The notes under the pieces are model-generated. The model was not told the DNA's origin. It made no database searches and saw only the letters and a list, made by a program, of their open reading frames with translations. From assembly GCA_013396915.1 (NCBI GenBank), contig VWZL01001371.1, positions 175,582 through 239,581 on the forward strand: a DNA stretch of 64,000 nucleotides, written 5' to 3'. This DNA comes from Stercorarius parasiticus (Eukaryota; Chordata; Aves; Charadriiformes; Stercorariidae). Both the position numbers and the translations under genes were made by a program. Position 1 is the first letter of the stretch, and every line of letters begins with the position of its first letter. This document shows positions 24,791 to 36,080 of this stretch, piece by piece.

Positions 24791-25332
24791 CGGGCTTGGG
24801 CTTGCTGCATTGCTGGGAGCGAGGGCAGAGCAGTGTGAACAAGGCCCAGGCCTCTCTGTTGGGTATGACCCCTTCTCCAGGGCCCGCTAATCAAAATCTC
24901 CTTCCGTTAGCAATGCTTTGCCATACTCTTGCAGTGAGCACCTCTGTGTTGTCGCAGCAGAGATGACGATGTCGCTGGGCTTGGCACGAGGCCAGGGGAG
25001 GGATGGTGCTGCTGGCCCTTGGTCGGGGGACGGCTGCAGAGTCTCGGTTTCCTCATGCCACCCTTGGAATAAATATTCTCCCTCCTTTTCATCCCTGCTG
25101 TTGGCAGTTAGGGAGAGCACATCCCCGTGGGCTGGGGAGAGGATGTGGAGCATTAATAGGTTGATGTAGTAATTGCTTTGAGGGCAGTGGAACATGATGG
25201 TTCCAGAAACTCTATTATTGCTGCTCTGCTCGGGCTTCTTTAGTCAAGGCAGAGGTACCTGCTCCTGGAAAGCAGCTGTGTCTGCTGTGCTGGAGCAGGG
25301 GCTGAGCCTGGGTAGGTCTCTGCCGTCAGCCC

Positions 25333-25352
25333 GGGGCGGGCAGGGTGCGGGG
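25333..25352 (+). other. G-quadruplex motif
   Basis: GGGGCGGGCAGGGTGCGGGG has four runs of at least three G with loops of 1, 2 and 3 bases, meeting the canonical G3+N1-7 rule. It lies in a GC-rich, CpG-containing stretch (25310-25400). Confidence 0.7.
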
Positions 25353-25399
25353 CCGGCGGAGGTGGCAGCTCCAGTGTCCCCATCCCACTCCCACCCCCG

Positions 25400-26954
25400 C
25401 AGGGCTGCGCACGCTCCCACCGCTGCCTGGCCTTCCATTGCAAACAGTGAGGGTTTGGGGCTGGGATCAGCTGCACTTGCAAGTTTACACCTGGGATCTA
25501 CTGTAAGCCGCAACTGAAATGTATTTTAAAAATGTGTCAGTCATTAGAATCTAAAAATTGATCTGAGCCCACACAGGGAGCAAGTGCATGAGAGTGAATC
25601 AGAGTAACATGTTGATTCAAGGTAGTATCCGAGAGAGTGGAGTTACTGCATCGTAACCCCTGAACTGATGGGAAAAAATAGGATATAAAATCAATCCTAA
25701 CACCTAGGAATCTGCATTTCTAAACCGCATGGGAATCAAGAAATCCTAATTTAAAGATGTCTTCCAAGAGAAAGGTGCAAGTGTGAAACAAAATATTTAA
25801 CGTTTCTGTGAAGGAGGGAAATCGTCGTGGAGAGGCCATTGAGACCATTGTATAAAATGATGTTTACAGTTCCCTTAGGGAAAAAAAGAAAACAAATATG
25901 AACAAATTAGCCTAGCTAGTAAACCAGAATTTGGTGTTTAATTCTGTGCAATTACTTTGACATCTAGTGCGATAATGGAGAAAGATTATAAGAATATGAA
26001 AAAGTAAAGGTAGTCAAGGGGAAAATTAGTAGCGCACTCGTGCATTTCTGTGTCCAGAAGTAGTAAAACCTGAAGCTGTAGCACTGGAAAATGGAACTTT
26101 GATAAAAGTCTATAAGTGCCATCAATGTTGGTCACTGAGAGACCTCAGAGGACCTGGAAAAGCCCTGGGCAAATCTTTGGAGAAATCTGATTATAATTTG
26201 AAAACTTAAAAAGGCAACTCTTAGCGGCAGGAGAAGGATGCTCCCTAGCCACGGCCACCAGGAGCGTCCTGCGGCTGGCGGAGCAGTGCCGTGAGCAGGT
26301 CAGACACGCTCCCCACGGCAGCGCCGCCAGGCCTCCTCGCACCCCCGCGGGTCTGGGACATTCCCCGAGTCGCCTGGTGCTTTCTGGTGGGCGTTTTAGT
26401 CATGTGCTGCAAGTACCTTTGCAGCGGCTTCCTGACAAGAGGTGGGATGGTGTGCGGGATGGGTTTAATAACTGGTTAGCTATTCTTAGAGAGCTGCGTG
26501 CTGGTAAACGTGCAGCAGCAGCCGCCTGTGGTGCCAGAATCTGCAACAAACGTGTGTGCACTAGGGCTGGGCAAAAACCGCTCTCGGGTCTCTGTGGGTA
26601 TTCTAGGGAGTTTTAAACAGAATCTGCTCTGTTACTCTTTATGACCATCTTTATCTATTTCCCATTAACTTTTATATGACTGATTGATGGGAATGCAGAA
26701 GCAGAGAGGTGCAAACACCACAGTGTGATTAGTGCCGAGGTTCCCAGCTCCTGTTAACCTGCTGCCCAGACAGAGGAGTGCCACCACATGACTCCTCTGA
26801 GCGATTCTCCCTGGAGGTCCCTGGGTGTCCTGCAGCAGACCTTCTGGAGCTTGGGAATGCCAAGGCCTGGCGGCATCCACTGACGTGACAAGCAGCTCTG
26901 GTCGGCAGCCAGAGGTCTGACCTGCTCCCTGCCCGGTGCTGGCAGAGGCGGCAG
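25400..26954. other. Unique non-coding stretch
   Basis: No gene or repeat recognised. The segment 25520-26200 is AT-rich; a GC-rich patch follows at about 26220-26360. Short open frames on both strands carry no family signature. Confidence 0.5.
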
Positions 26955-27014
26955 ATAAGATTCAGTAAGACAAGAAGAGATGAGGTAAGATGAAGTGAGA
27001 TCAGATGAGACAAG
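26955..27014 (+). repeat. Pentanucleotide minisatellite, 12 units (consensus ATGAG)
   Basis: Twelve consecutive 5-base units fit without gaps: ATAAG, ATTCA, GTAAG, ACAAG, AAGAG, ATGAG, GTAAG, ATGAA, GTGAG, ATCAG, ATGAG, ACAAG. Position 2 is mostly T, position 4 is mostly A and position 5 is mostly G. The units are diverged from one another, so the array is old or is maintained imperfectly. Confidence 0.8.
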
Positions 27015-28971
27015 GGAGAGCTCTCCCGCACTCCCACCAGGTGACATTATGTTCAAAGCAAATACCCACGCAGCTCAGGAGGCAACAGGAACCCTGTCCA
27101 GATACTTTCTGACTTCCAGTAACACCGCTGAGCAGTTGAAATGTGCAATTTAACATATGGCTAATAAACTACTAATTAAAACAAATAGGAAACAGTCAAC
27201 TAATCAAATCTCCTTGTTGCCATATGGCAAAAATCCCTGGCAGCCTCCGGGAGAGGACTCACCCAGCCCAGGGTACGAAGAGGGACCCAGTGACTCAGCG
27301 GGGGATTGGGGTGAAGCAGGGAGTTCAGGATGATTACTCATCTAGTCCTCAAACACAACAATCTCCTTTTCTCTATTCCTTTGGTTGCTGTGAGGCTTTA
27401 TCACCTCCCGTCGTTGCCCTGGCGTGACCAGCACGATGGGGCTGGCTCCTGCCCAGCCCCGCGGCTTTCCCAGCACCCGGCCAGCGGGAGGAGAAGGGAG
27501 CACTGGGCAGGCTTCGGGGGCAGCTGAGATGTCCTCCTCGACTGCGGCATCTTTCCAGGTGCTTTCACCTGCATCCCAGCTGCCGAGAGGAGTGTTTGAG
27601 AAAAGTCTTGTAAATGCGTGTGTAATTACCTGTGGGCGGTCACTTGAGAAGCAAGTGGATGCTCGGGGTCCCGGCAAGCGGAGCCGGTACCCTGCGGCTG
27701 GGGCTGCCTGGCATCCCAGCGGCATCCCAGGCTGACAGAGGAGAGGGATGTTACTGGGGAAGAGCTTGACAGCAACCCACAGGCTGGGATTTGCCTGCTC
27801 GGTGTTTTGGTTGAGAAGCGCTGCGTGCTAACGCGTGTGGCAGGAGAGCAGCCGGGTTGGGGATAATTTACAAGCAGGAAAAAGGGCTCTGAATGATTCA
27901 GCGAGAATTAGCTCTGCTCCACGCATGGTCTCAACACCGTGTATGAGTGAGAAAGACATCAGCGCCGGAGCTGGGAGGGTGTTTAAGTCTCTCTGGCCCA
28001 TTACGTCTTTGGCATTTCTATCTAGAATGCTGAAGTAGGTTCAGTTATTGCGGTGACACGGTGATAGGCTTTGTAGTAAAAAGAACAGTATATAGGGACG
28101 CTGGGTAGCGTTTTACATATGGTAAGTGATTATAGTCAGACTGTCCTATAGGGAGAGAAGGCTGGTTAATTAAGCTATGTCTTAGTCCATGATACGAATT
28201 AAGAACAAAACAGGATGTTTGCCCTGTCTCTTTTATTAACTTACTTCGTCTGTGTAACAGCAGCAGCTGGATGACTCACAAGTGTTGCTGAGGCACAAAG
28301 ATACTGTGGTCACGTAGGCTCCAGAGCAGAGGAGCACCTTGAACCCGCCCAGCCAAACCCCTGCTTTAGCACAGTGCATCATTTTCTGCATGTTTGTACC
28401 CCAGAAATTTAATTTGAAACCATTTTCAACAGATGAGCTTTAAACTGGCATGATAAGAGACAATATAGATAGTAAATCCTCCTATGAGTCATGAAAGCTG
28501 TGTGTCCCTTTCTAAATTTATGCGTTCCTGTAGAAGGTATCTTTTATCCTCTCTTGAATAGTACTTTCTAGTTCTTAAATGGAATCATCATTTATAAAGA
28601 AGCTGTAACTGGATTTTTTAATACCCTTTACCCTTGTCTTGGTTCAGATTTAAGTCACGTCACCAGGGGATATGAATGCGATGAAAACTCGCTGTTAACA
28701 GACCACAGCCATGAGATGTAGGAAAGGTCATTTTCTACGGGGATGTAAGGTCAAAGGTGACCGAAACATGGATGGTGGGAAAGATTTCTGCAGTGAGAAC
28801 TCATTACAGAGTTTTATTTGACGTCTTTTTGCAGATGGCTACTAGGAGACAAAGCTTGATAATTCTTCGTGAAGTGACAGAATTATAGCAAAATGTAAGG
28901 AAAGTGACTTAACTGCCACAGGGAAATGCTGGGCCGAATCCATCAAGACCCTCAGTGTCCCCGTCATCATC
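27015..28971. other. Unique non-coding stretch
   Basis: No gene recognised. It includes a 14-bp perfect palindrome at 27217-27230 and a GC-rich patch at 27420-27730 in which both strands have open frames of about 100 codons, a composition effect. The remainder is AT-rich. Confidence 0.5.
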
Positions 28972-29038
28972 CAGCAAAGCACTTAAGCACCTGCTTTACT
29001 GTAAGCACCATTTAAATCAATGCTGATTTGCTTTGCTG
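28972..29038. repeat. Old palindromic interspersed repeat (DNA-transposon-like)
   Basis: CAGCAAAGCA at 28972-28981 is perfectly inverted as TGCTTTGCTG at 29029-29038. Between them is CTTAAGCACCTGCTTTAC followed by TGTAAGCACCATTTAAATCA. From memory of sauropsid genomes, 'cagcaaagcacttaagcacatgctta...' with a mirrored end is a common old palindromic repeat in turtles, crocodilians and birds. GGGCCGAATCCATCAAGACC just upstream (28931-28950) may be part of it. I am not certain of the family name. Confidence 0.45.
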
Positions 29039-32000
29039 AATGAGGAACAGAGTCGGTGTAGTTCAGGAGTCAGTCAGCCCCTATTTTGCATCTGCACATT
29101 GGGTCCCTTCCATTTTCCAATCCTCTCCTCTTGAACCGAGACCTCTGGAGCAGAGAATGTCTCTTGGCAACTATTGGCAGCATCCCTAGCAGCCTGGTAC
29201 TGGAGAAAAAAGAGTAAACCAAGTCACCTAGTAAATAACGGTAGTAAAAAGAGGTCACCGAACTTGACAGAAAACAGTTTTTTCAAAACTAAGCAAATTA
29301 TTCATGGGCCCATTCTAGTTATGGCATGTCTACACTAGATGGGTGGTTTGCCTTTTGCTGCTGAACAGCCATCACCAGGGTGATCACGATGTTCCCTTTT
29401 TGCCTTAAAAGCTGTTAATGAATCCCTGATCTCCTACGGCCTATCTTGTGTTAATTTACTAGTGCATTCTGCCTTGCTTCTCCCACTGGGCATTTAGGTG
29501 CACAGAGTCTGGCAAGACTTCTGAAATTAATAACTTTCTCTTATATACAGCTATAAATAACACTGCTGGTCTATGGGTGATGGGTTATATAGGAAAGGGA
29601 TATCCTCCCCCCCCGATCGGTTGCAGAGGCTTTATGAAAACACTGTGCAATCATATATATATAGAGAGATATATCTATAGATACATATGACACATAAGAT
29701 TTCCTTCAATGAATGTGAAGTTGCAGAAGGGTAATTTAGTCACGTTAAATAAGTCTTATCCCCCAGGAACGGACTTTCTGTGGCTGGACCTTGAGCTTTC
29801 GCTGGCATCCAAAACTTAGCTGCTATCTCTTCTTCCCAAGCTAGCATAGAAGCCAAGTGCTTAAACCTACGCCATATGCTCTCTTTGAGATTTTGCTTTT
29901 GGACAGAAGTCAGGTCCCTAGCGATTGCCTCCTAAGTGGGCCAGACAAGCAGGGAGGCGGCAGGACGCTGTTGCAGGCAGGGCTGCCCTCCCACAGGAGA
30001 TTTAATTTTCCTCCCGAGGGCGCATCTCGGCCCTGGGAGGGATGAGACAGGCCAGTTTTTCACTTGGCGCAGGGTTAGCACCAGTCACGCTACCTGGGGC
30101 CGGCGCTGGGTTCAGAGGAGTCACCCAGCGGGAGACGCGTCTGTTTGACAGCAGCTCCCAGGTCTGCTCACAAGCCGTAGGAGCCTTGGGAAGCCTCGGC
30201 AGCCGCCTTGTTCCCTGTCCCCGCAGTCTGAAGCCTGAGCAGGGCTGAGCCATGTTTGTGCTGCGGGAGCTGCCTCTTTTGCCTGGCCCCGTGGGCAGAG
30301 CGGGCTCCTCCGGCCAGGAGGCAGCGGCTGCGTTGGTCTCCCACCGAGCCCAGCGCTCTGCTCCCGCTCCCCAGGGAGCGTCTGAAAGGGAAACAGCATG
30401 GCTCAGGCTGATCGGGAGCTGGAAATGTGCGCAGGTATTGGGTTTTGCGACAGATCTGTGCTAGGAACAGCATAATCCCTCGCGAGTTATCCTGAGAGAC
30501 CCTGCCTGGAGCTGTAACCACAATTTTCTGTACGTGCCTCTGCCCCTCCTCAGCGCGCTCTGCCCAGTTTCAGGCCAGACCTTCTGCTTTATGGTTTTGG
30601 TTTTTCCTACCCTGCCTTTTAAGGGATCCTGCCCACGCTAGTTTCTCATCAGGGTTCAGAGTGCTTGTAATCAGCTCTCTGAGATTAACTGGAGACCAAT
30701 GAAGATTCAGTCATTTCATTTCAGTCGTTTCTAAGGCAGTACAGACAGAGTCCTCAGCTGGGGTCTAACCGCTTCTCACTTAGTCCTGCCCCAAAGTGCT
30801 GCTCTGATGGGAATGTCCATAGCGTGTCCGTGGTGCTTTATGCGATTTAGCTCCCCGGGTTTGTAGCTAAGGCTCTGGAATATTTGTAACTGGTGCTAAA
30901 CCCACTTGGCTCATTGTTCTCCTTCCCTGTGCGTGTTACTTTAGAAAGAGCCTGCGTGAGTGTACGGGGGCTCTGCCAACGCATTTGTTTTGCATTTCAA
31001 CTCTAAAAAAAAAAAAAGATAGCTGGGGGTGAAAAAATGCTGGTGAATGTGAAAACATGTGGCCACAGGACTCCAGACTCATCTACTGTTCTTTTGCAAG
31101 CATCGCTGCGCTCCGAGGCTTGAAGGGAAGATTTGAAGAATGACAATGAGGTCATTTTTTCAGATATTCACAGACTGCTCTTCAATGTTTGATGAGCAGC
31201 ACGGGGCTCTTGATGAAAATGGCTATGGAGTTTTACAGGGTTTTTTAGTTTTCTGTAATTTTTATTTATTGCAGACTCATAAGGCGTTTGGAGAGCTGAT
31301 TTTGGCTTTCCGAAAGCCTGTTTCCACAAAACCGAGACTGTGTGATACAAGTCTGTCCTTGGCTTCCTCTTCCTGGCCATATCTGGAGCGCTGTGCCGTG
31401 AGCGAGAGCGCCCAGTGTTCCCAGTACTGCTGCAAACGTTTGGCAAAAGCGATCAGGTGCCTTTAGTATCTCCAGTGGAGAGTTCGTCTCATGCCTTTGT
31501 CCATGATTCAGTAAAAATACCCTTGCATGAAATATTTATGAAATACAAATGACGATTTAGGCCATCGAATATCGGGCTGCCTAACGATGCGTTGGTCGGC
31601 ATTGTGGAGCGCTCCGTTGTGCTGGACATGGGTCTGTAAGAGGCGCAGGAGGCAGCTCCGGCGAGGGACCGTGCCGGTTCAGCCGTGCGGCTGCGAGCCC
31701 AGTGCTCGCCTTCCCATGGCTGCTCCCCCCGGCAAACCGGCCCATTTGACATCTCCAGACAGTTCCTTCCTGGTTCCTGCTGGCAGGCGAGTGGCTGTGA
31801 CCCAAGCAGGGCTCAGCCCCTGCCGTGACACCAGGCGGGGGGCGATGGGTGAGATGCTGCTCCCCGCTCTGGACCAAGTCAGAACTTGTAACCCATGTGA
31901 GCGCGGGTTTGGGACCCCCCGTCTCTTGCAGCACACCCTCTTTTCCCAGAGACCTGGCTTGGGGTTTCTGCCGCCTTCATCCTCCTCCATCCTGGGCTGT

Positions 32001-34783
32001 TTCCCCCTCCCAGTGCTGGGGCATTCGTAATGGTGTTCCTGGGGCGCGGGGTGTTTCTGGGCGCCGTGAACATCCCACGGCTCCCCCGCCCCGGGGTGGG
32101 AGGTTTCACCCGCTGAGCCCATGCTGTGACTGTGCCCATGCAGGACGGCTGCAGGAAACCCTCCTGCTAAACAGCCGGGGGAAACTCTGCTGCCTGTTAT
32201 TTGAAGTTCTCCAGGTTTCTTTCATTATACCTGTGTTTTATTCCGGTTGGCAAACACTGGTTTGGCACAAAGTGGCATTCATTCTGGAGTCTTAACCTGC
32301 TCCCTGCTGGGTTCAAAATTGACAAAACTCTACCTGGCTATTAGCAAGGTACATAATACAGCAGCTAAATATAGAACTGACAAAGGCTCTCCCTGAAATA
32401 GTACCAGCATGGGGATAAAATCGATGTCATTTCTTACACAGTTCCTTGACAGGCGTTTGCTAGAAGAGTCTTATCTGCACCTGGCAGTGATCCTCAGATA
32501 CTTCTTGATTCCCGATAGAAAGCGTGGAGCCATCGTTGCCTGATGCAGAGAACAACTGACCCCCTGGTCTGACCCCTCCCTGGGAAAGATGGATCCCTCC
32601 AGGGTCTGAACGTGTTCTCCCACGGGAGATCGCGGGATTGAGATTTGCAGTGGTGCAGCCTGGAGTGATATTTTTTCTTAAATTATATTGTTTCCTTGTG
32701 TACTTTTTAGTAAAGGTATTTGCTTCTATCTGGTGAGGCGCAGTATCCTTGTGGCATTTCAGAAGAGGTGGGCAGGATGAATTATTCATTTTAAAAGTGT
32801 GTGACATTATGATGGAGCTTCAGCAAAGTACATTTAAACATTACAAAATAGGATGAATCAGTTTAAACTCATCTGAGCTTATCATATATCAGATAAAATG
32901 ACTGATATGAAGGCTAAAAAGGAAGAAAAAAGCTCTTCTCAAACCATTTCTAAATCAGACTCCAAAACCACACCAAATATGAAAGAGGGTTTATTTTCAG
33001 ATCTTTTAATGCCAAGAGGTTTAGGGAGAACTGTTGAAAATACAGGGTTAAACCCCTTCTTTGCTCGAAAGTGATAGGACTGTTGGAACTGTGCTGATGT
33101 ACGTCCCTGAAAGTAGCGCAGGGGACGGTGGGGACAGACCACCGGGTCCCTGAGGACCCAGGTTCCTCAGGAGAACTCATGTACAGAAGAAAAGAAAAGG
33201 CTCCGGTTAAAGCCTGGAGAATAAGGTGGTAAAAGGCAGCAGCAGGGATCTCATGGAGGTGCTTCGGGAGTCTCCTCAGACTCGGGTCTGCTCAGCCTCC
33301 TTTATTCTCAAGTGGTGGGCTTTTTTCTGAAAACACAAATATTAGTGTTTTCCTAAATCCTTCTGCAAAGTCTTTCTCTATATGCATCAAATAAGATGGA
33401 TCCCTTCACTTGTAATAGATGTCTCAAAGTATAAAGCGTTAGGAATAGGATGTTTAGACTCAGAATTTATTACAGCCCTCATTATTTTGATGGAAATCCT
33501 GTGTCTTAAAGTCACATTGTGAGGGGAAAATCCTCTCTAAATAGTCCTTTATTTCCACTTATTATTCCAGAATTTCTACTTATCTTGATGCTTTAAATGT
33601 TGCTCTTTTGCTAATCATTGTTGTGCTTCCCTCCTGGACACCAGGATGCCCCAAGGCTGCTCTTGGGCCCATTCCCAGCTGGAGCGAACGCTGGAGTTCC
33701 CTTGCCCAGGCTCCTGCTGGGACCTGGCGGGCTGGGTGCTCCGTATCGCCCTTCCTCCCTGGTGGTGATGTGGCTGGAGCCTTCCTGCGCAGGTTTTCAT
33801 CTTGATTTCCCGTAACGCTAGAACATCAGGGCTCTTGCTGCTCCGTCGGTGCCAAGGAGCCCTTCGGCTGCCTGCCCAGGGCAGGCTCCCGCGCACGTTC
33901 CTTCCTTCTCCGGGCTGCTTTACAAATAGTTATGCCATGCCCACTTTTTTACTATCCAAACTACTAAGGTCATTCTAGCCTAAAACTGAACTTAAAATCC
34001 TTTTCCCAGCAATCGCGTTGCTGCAGGAATAACACAGATGCTGTAGCAAGTGCTGGAACATGAGCTTTCTGTTCCCTACACAATTAACGTAGCTGTTCTG
34101 CTTTACCAAAATCCCCTGAAAGACTCTCTTAAAGCTCCATGATGATAAGATGTAAACCCGAGGTCTGACCCCTCGTGATCATTAGGAGGAGAGGGACTAT
34201 AAACACGGGCGCTGCTGTCAGCGGTCGCTCCAGCAATCTGTCCGGTTCAGCATCCTGTCCTTCACGGTGACAAACGCGAATTGCTTCTGAAAAAAGAGAC
34301 CCTGAGCAGGCAGCGAGGGGAAAACCAACCACCAGGGACATTTCCCTGTTACTTCAGAAGAATTATAACCTGTTCTAAACTCACATTGTATTTTTTTTGA
34401 CATCGGTTCCTGTTTGTGATAGAGATGTTCGTTCTTTCTGAAAAGGAAGCTGAACTCTTAGTCCCGGTGATGTGTTGTGGCACTGAATCTCTGAGGTTAA
34501 TTATGTGAAGAAGTGTCCATTGATCTGTTTGTTGAATTTGTCGCTTTAATTCCAAACCTTTCAACCCCCATCCCTCTTGTGCCTTTAAGACCAATGGGAA
34601 TTACACGTTCCTCATCTATTGCTCTTTATCACTCGTTACAGATGCACTTTTTAAGAATACAGAAATACTGCAATCCAATCAGATTTAAACTTCTGTAATT
34701 GCATTCTGCCAAGCTAAATTTCCTTGCAATTTCAATTGGATGCAGTGTTATTCATTAGGTGAGGTCCTAATCTGCTGTAGCGG
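29039..34783. other. Unique non-coding stretch with simple repeats
   Basis: No gene recognised. An AT/GATA-rich microsatellite-like tract (TATATATA, GAGAGATATA, TCTATAGATA) lies at about 29652-29690 and A13 at 31005-31017. GC-rich patches at 30060-30420 and 31600-32120 keep several frames open on both strands. The longest frames there, about 150 codons, look like composition effects and match no family I know. Confidence 0.5.
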
Positions 34784-34796
34784 GTTGCTGTGCAAC
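34784..34796. promoter_or_regulatory. RFX-like inverted repeat (weak)
   Basis: GTTGCTGTGCAAC has perfect GTTGC/GCAAC arms around TGT. RFX factors bind GTTRCC/GGYAAC half-sites; here the inner half-site bases differ, so this is a weak candidate. It is noted because two stronger X-boxes follow within 1.25 kb. Confidence 0.25.
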
Positions 34797-35055
34797 AACT
34801 GCTACAATTAATCCCCTGGGTCAGGAAACTGATATAGTCCTCCTGTATATTTGTAATTTGTAAAGTGGTAATGGTTCTTTTTCAAGGAATATTACTTAAT
34901 ATTTAATAACAGTAATGCTAATGGACTGCATTTTCTACAATTAAATACTTGGAAGAGTGGATTGTAAACTCTGCATTCAGCTATTGACGTATGGCAATTT
35001 TTGAGAGACTTTGTACTTCAGGACGTGAATAGAAAAGTAGGGTAATATGATTCCT

Positions 35056-35069
35056 ATGCAATTATGCAT
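35056..35069. promoter_or_regulatory. POU-homeodomain-like site in an ATTA-rich block
   Basis: ATGCAATTATGCAT (minus strand ATGCATAATTGCAT) resembles POU class III/IV sites (ATGCATAATTAAT type). It sits in a roughly 450-bp block (34735-35180) with about 16 ATTA/TAAT cores. Binding is inferred from the motif only. Confidence 0.3.
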
Positions 35070-35625
35070 TGCGTCCACATAGGGCAGCTGCTAAAAGCAT
35101 TTATCATAATTAATGTAACCACACTGATTATCAAAGGATGTTTGTATAATGATTGATTTGTCACTTGTTGTAAAGCCATGCAGGACATCAGAGCACAAAT
35201 TACACCGATTTACTGTAACAGTGTATGCCTTTAAGTGAAGCCATTCCTTAGAGGGGAATCTGGGGCTCTGCTGCTCGTTCCTTGCTCTCTAGTCCCTCAG
35301 AATCATTTCTCTGTGATAAAATAGAATTAGGAGAATTACTGTTAATAGTAGGCTTGAATGAAGGGACAGCGCTCTCAGAGATGCTTCATATCTTACAAGA
35401 AAACAAAAACCTTTCTTTCCTCTCATCAGAGTGAAAGAGAAACAGCAAATTGCGTTCAGGCTGTAACGAGACCTCCAGAACGGTTTGAAGTCCCCAGGCA
35501 GCTTTCCACCATCACCTCCCATTATTGCCTTTCCTATTTTTAGTTGAATTTCCAGGTTTTCCCAAGCCAATTCTTTTCCGCCATTCAACATTTCTCCCAT
35601 GTCAGAGGGAAGGATCGCTTTACAT

Positions 35626-35645
35626 GGTGTTGCCATGGCAACACC
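35626..35645. promoter_or_regulatory. Perfect palindromic RFX X-box
   Basis: GGTGTTGCCATGGCAACACC is a perfect 20-bp palindrome whose core GTTGCCATGGCAAC equals the ideal RFX-family dimer site (GTNRCC-N2-GGYAAC). RFX proteins use such X-boxes in promoters of ciliary and other genes. It lies at the upstream edge of a CpG-rich segment, and a second X-box sharing TGGCAACACC follows at 36011. The ATG in the centre of the palindrome (35632) is in a GCCATGG context. Confidence 0.7.
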
Positions 35646-36080
35646 TGCTGGATGCGGGATGGAGATGGGCGAGGAGCAGGGCGAGAAAAGGAACCGGCGT
35701 GAGATGGAGAAGCGAAGGCGCAGGAGCCCCACCGCGTTTCCCTCCTTTGCAGGGCAGCTGCAGCAGCGCGCACAGTTTTTCCTGGGTTTATTTGCACAGT
35801 TCAGAACTTTGTGTCAGAGCTAGAGAATTTGGCACACCGCCACGCGGGCAGTAAGGGAAGAAACACAAACATTATCCCTGGTAACTTCCTACGCCCCCTC
35901 CAAAGTCAGTATCCGATTTTTCCGTGGAAATCTGCTCCCGACCTGCTCGACCCCTTGCCCCTTTCCTGGGGGCACTGACACCCTCTGCAGCCGCAGGCTC
36001 TTTCCTCGCGGGTTGTCTTGGCAACACCCGATAGCGAGAGAGCGGCCGAGGCAGCAGCCGGGGATGCGCAGAGATTGCCT
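35640..36080. promoter_or_regulatory. CpG-island-like segment between two X-boxes, possible promoter
   Basis: By hand count, about 28 CpGs fall in 35650-36075 with GC near 58%, an observed/expected ratio of roughly 0.75-0.8. It is bracketed by X-box motifs at 35626-35645 and 36011-36028. A plus-strand frame from the ATG at 35632 runs 63 codons to a stop ending at 35823. It begins MATPAGCGMEMGEEQGEK and then has a basic stretch NRREMEKRRRRSP. Over its central 40 codons GC is high at position 3 (about 80%), lower at position 1 (60%) and lowest at position 2 (45%), as in coding sequence. I do not recognise a product, so the frame is only a lead. No TATA box is evident. Confidence 0.45.
36011..36028. 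promoter_or_regulatory. RFX X-box, imperfect
   Basis: GGTTGTCTTGGCAACACC contains GTTGTC-TT-GGCAAC, fitting the X-box consensus with one weaker half-site. It shares the 10-mer TGGCAACACC with the palindrome at 35626-35645, 380 bp upstream, and lies inside the same CpG-rich segment. Confidence 0.55.

Noticed and set aside
31587..32295. Cluster of 117-156-codon frames on both strands
   Set aside because: Overlapping frames on both strands in a GC-rich patch, with no conserved motif.
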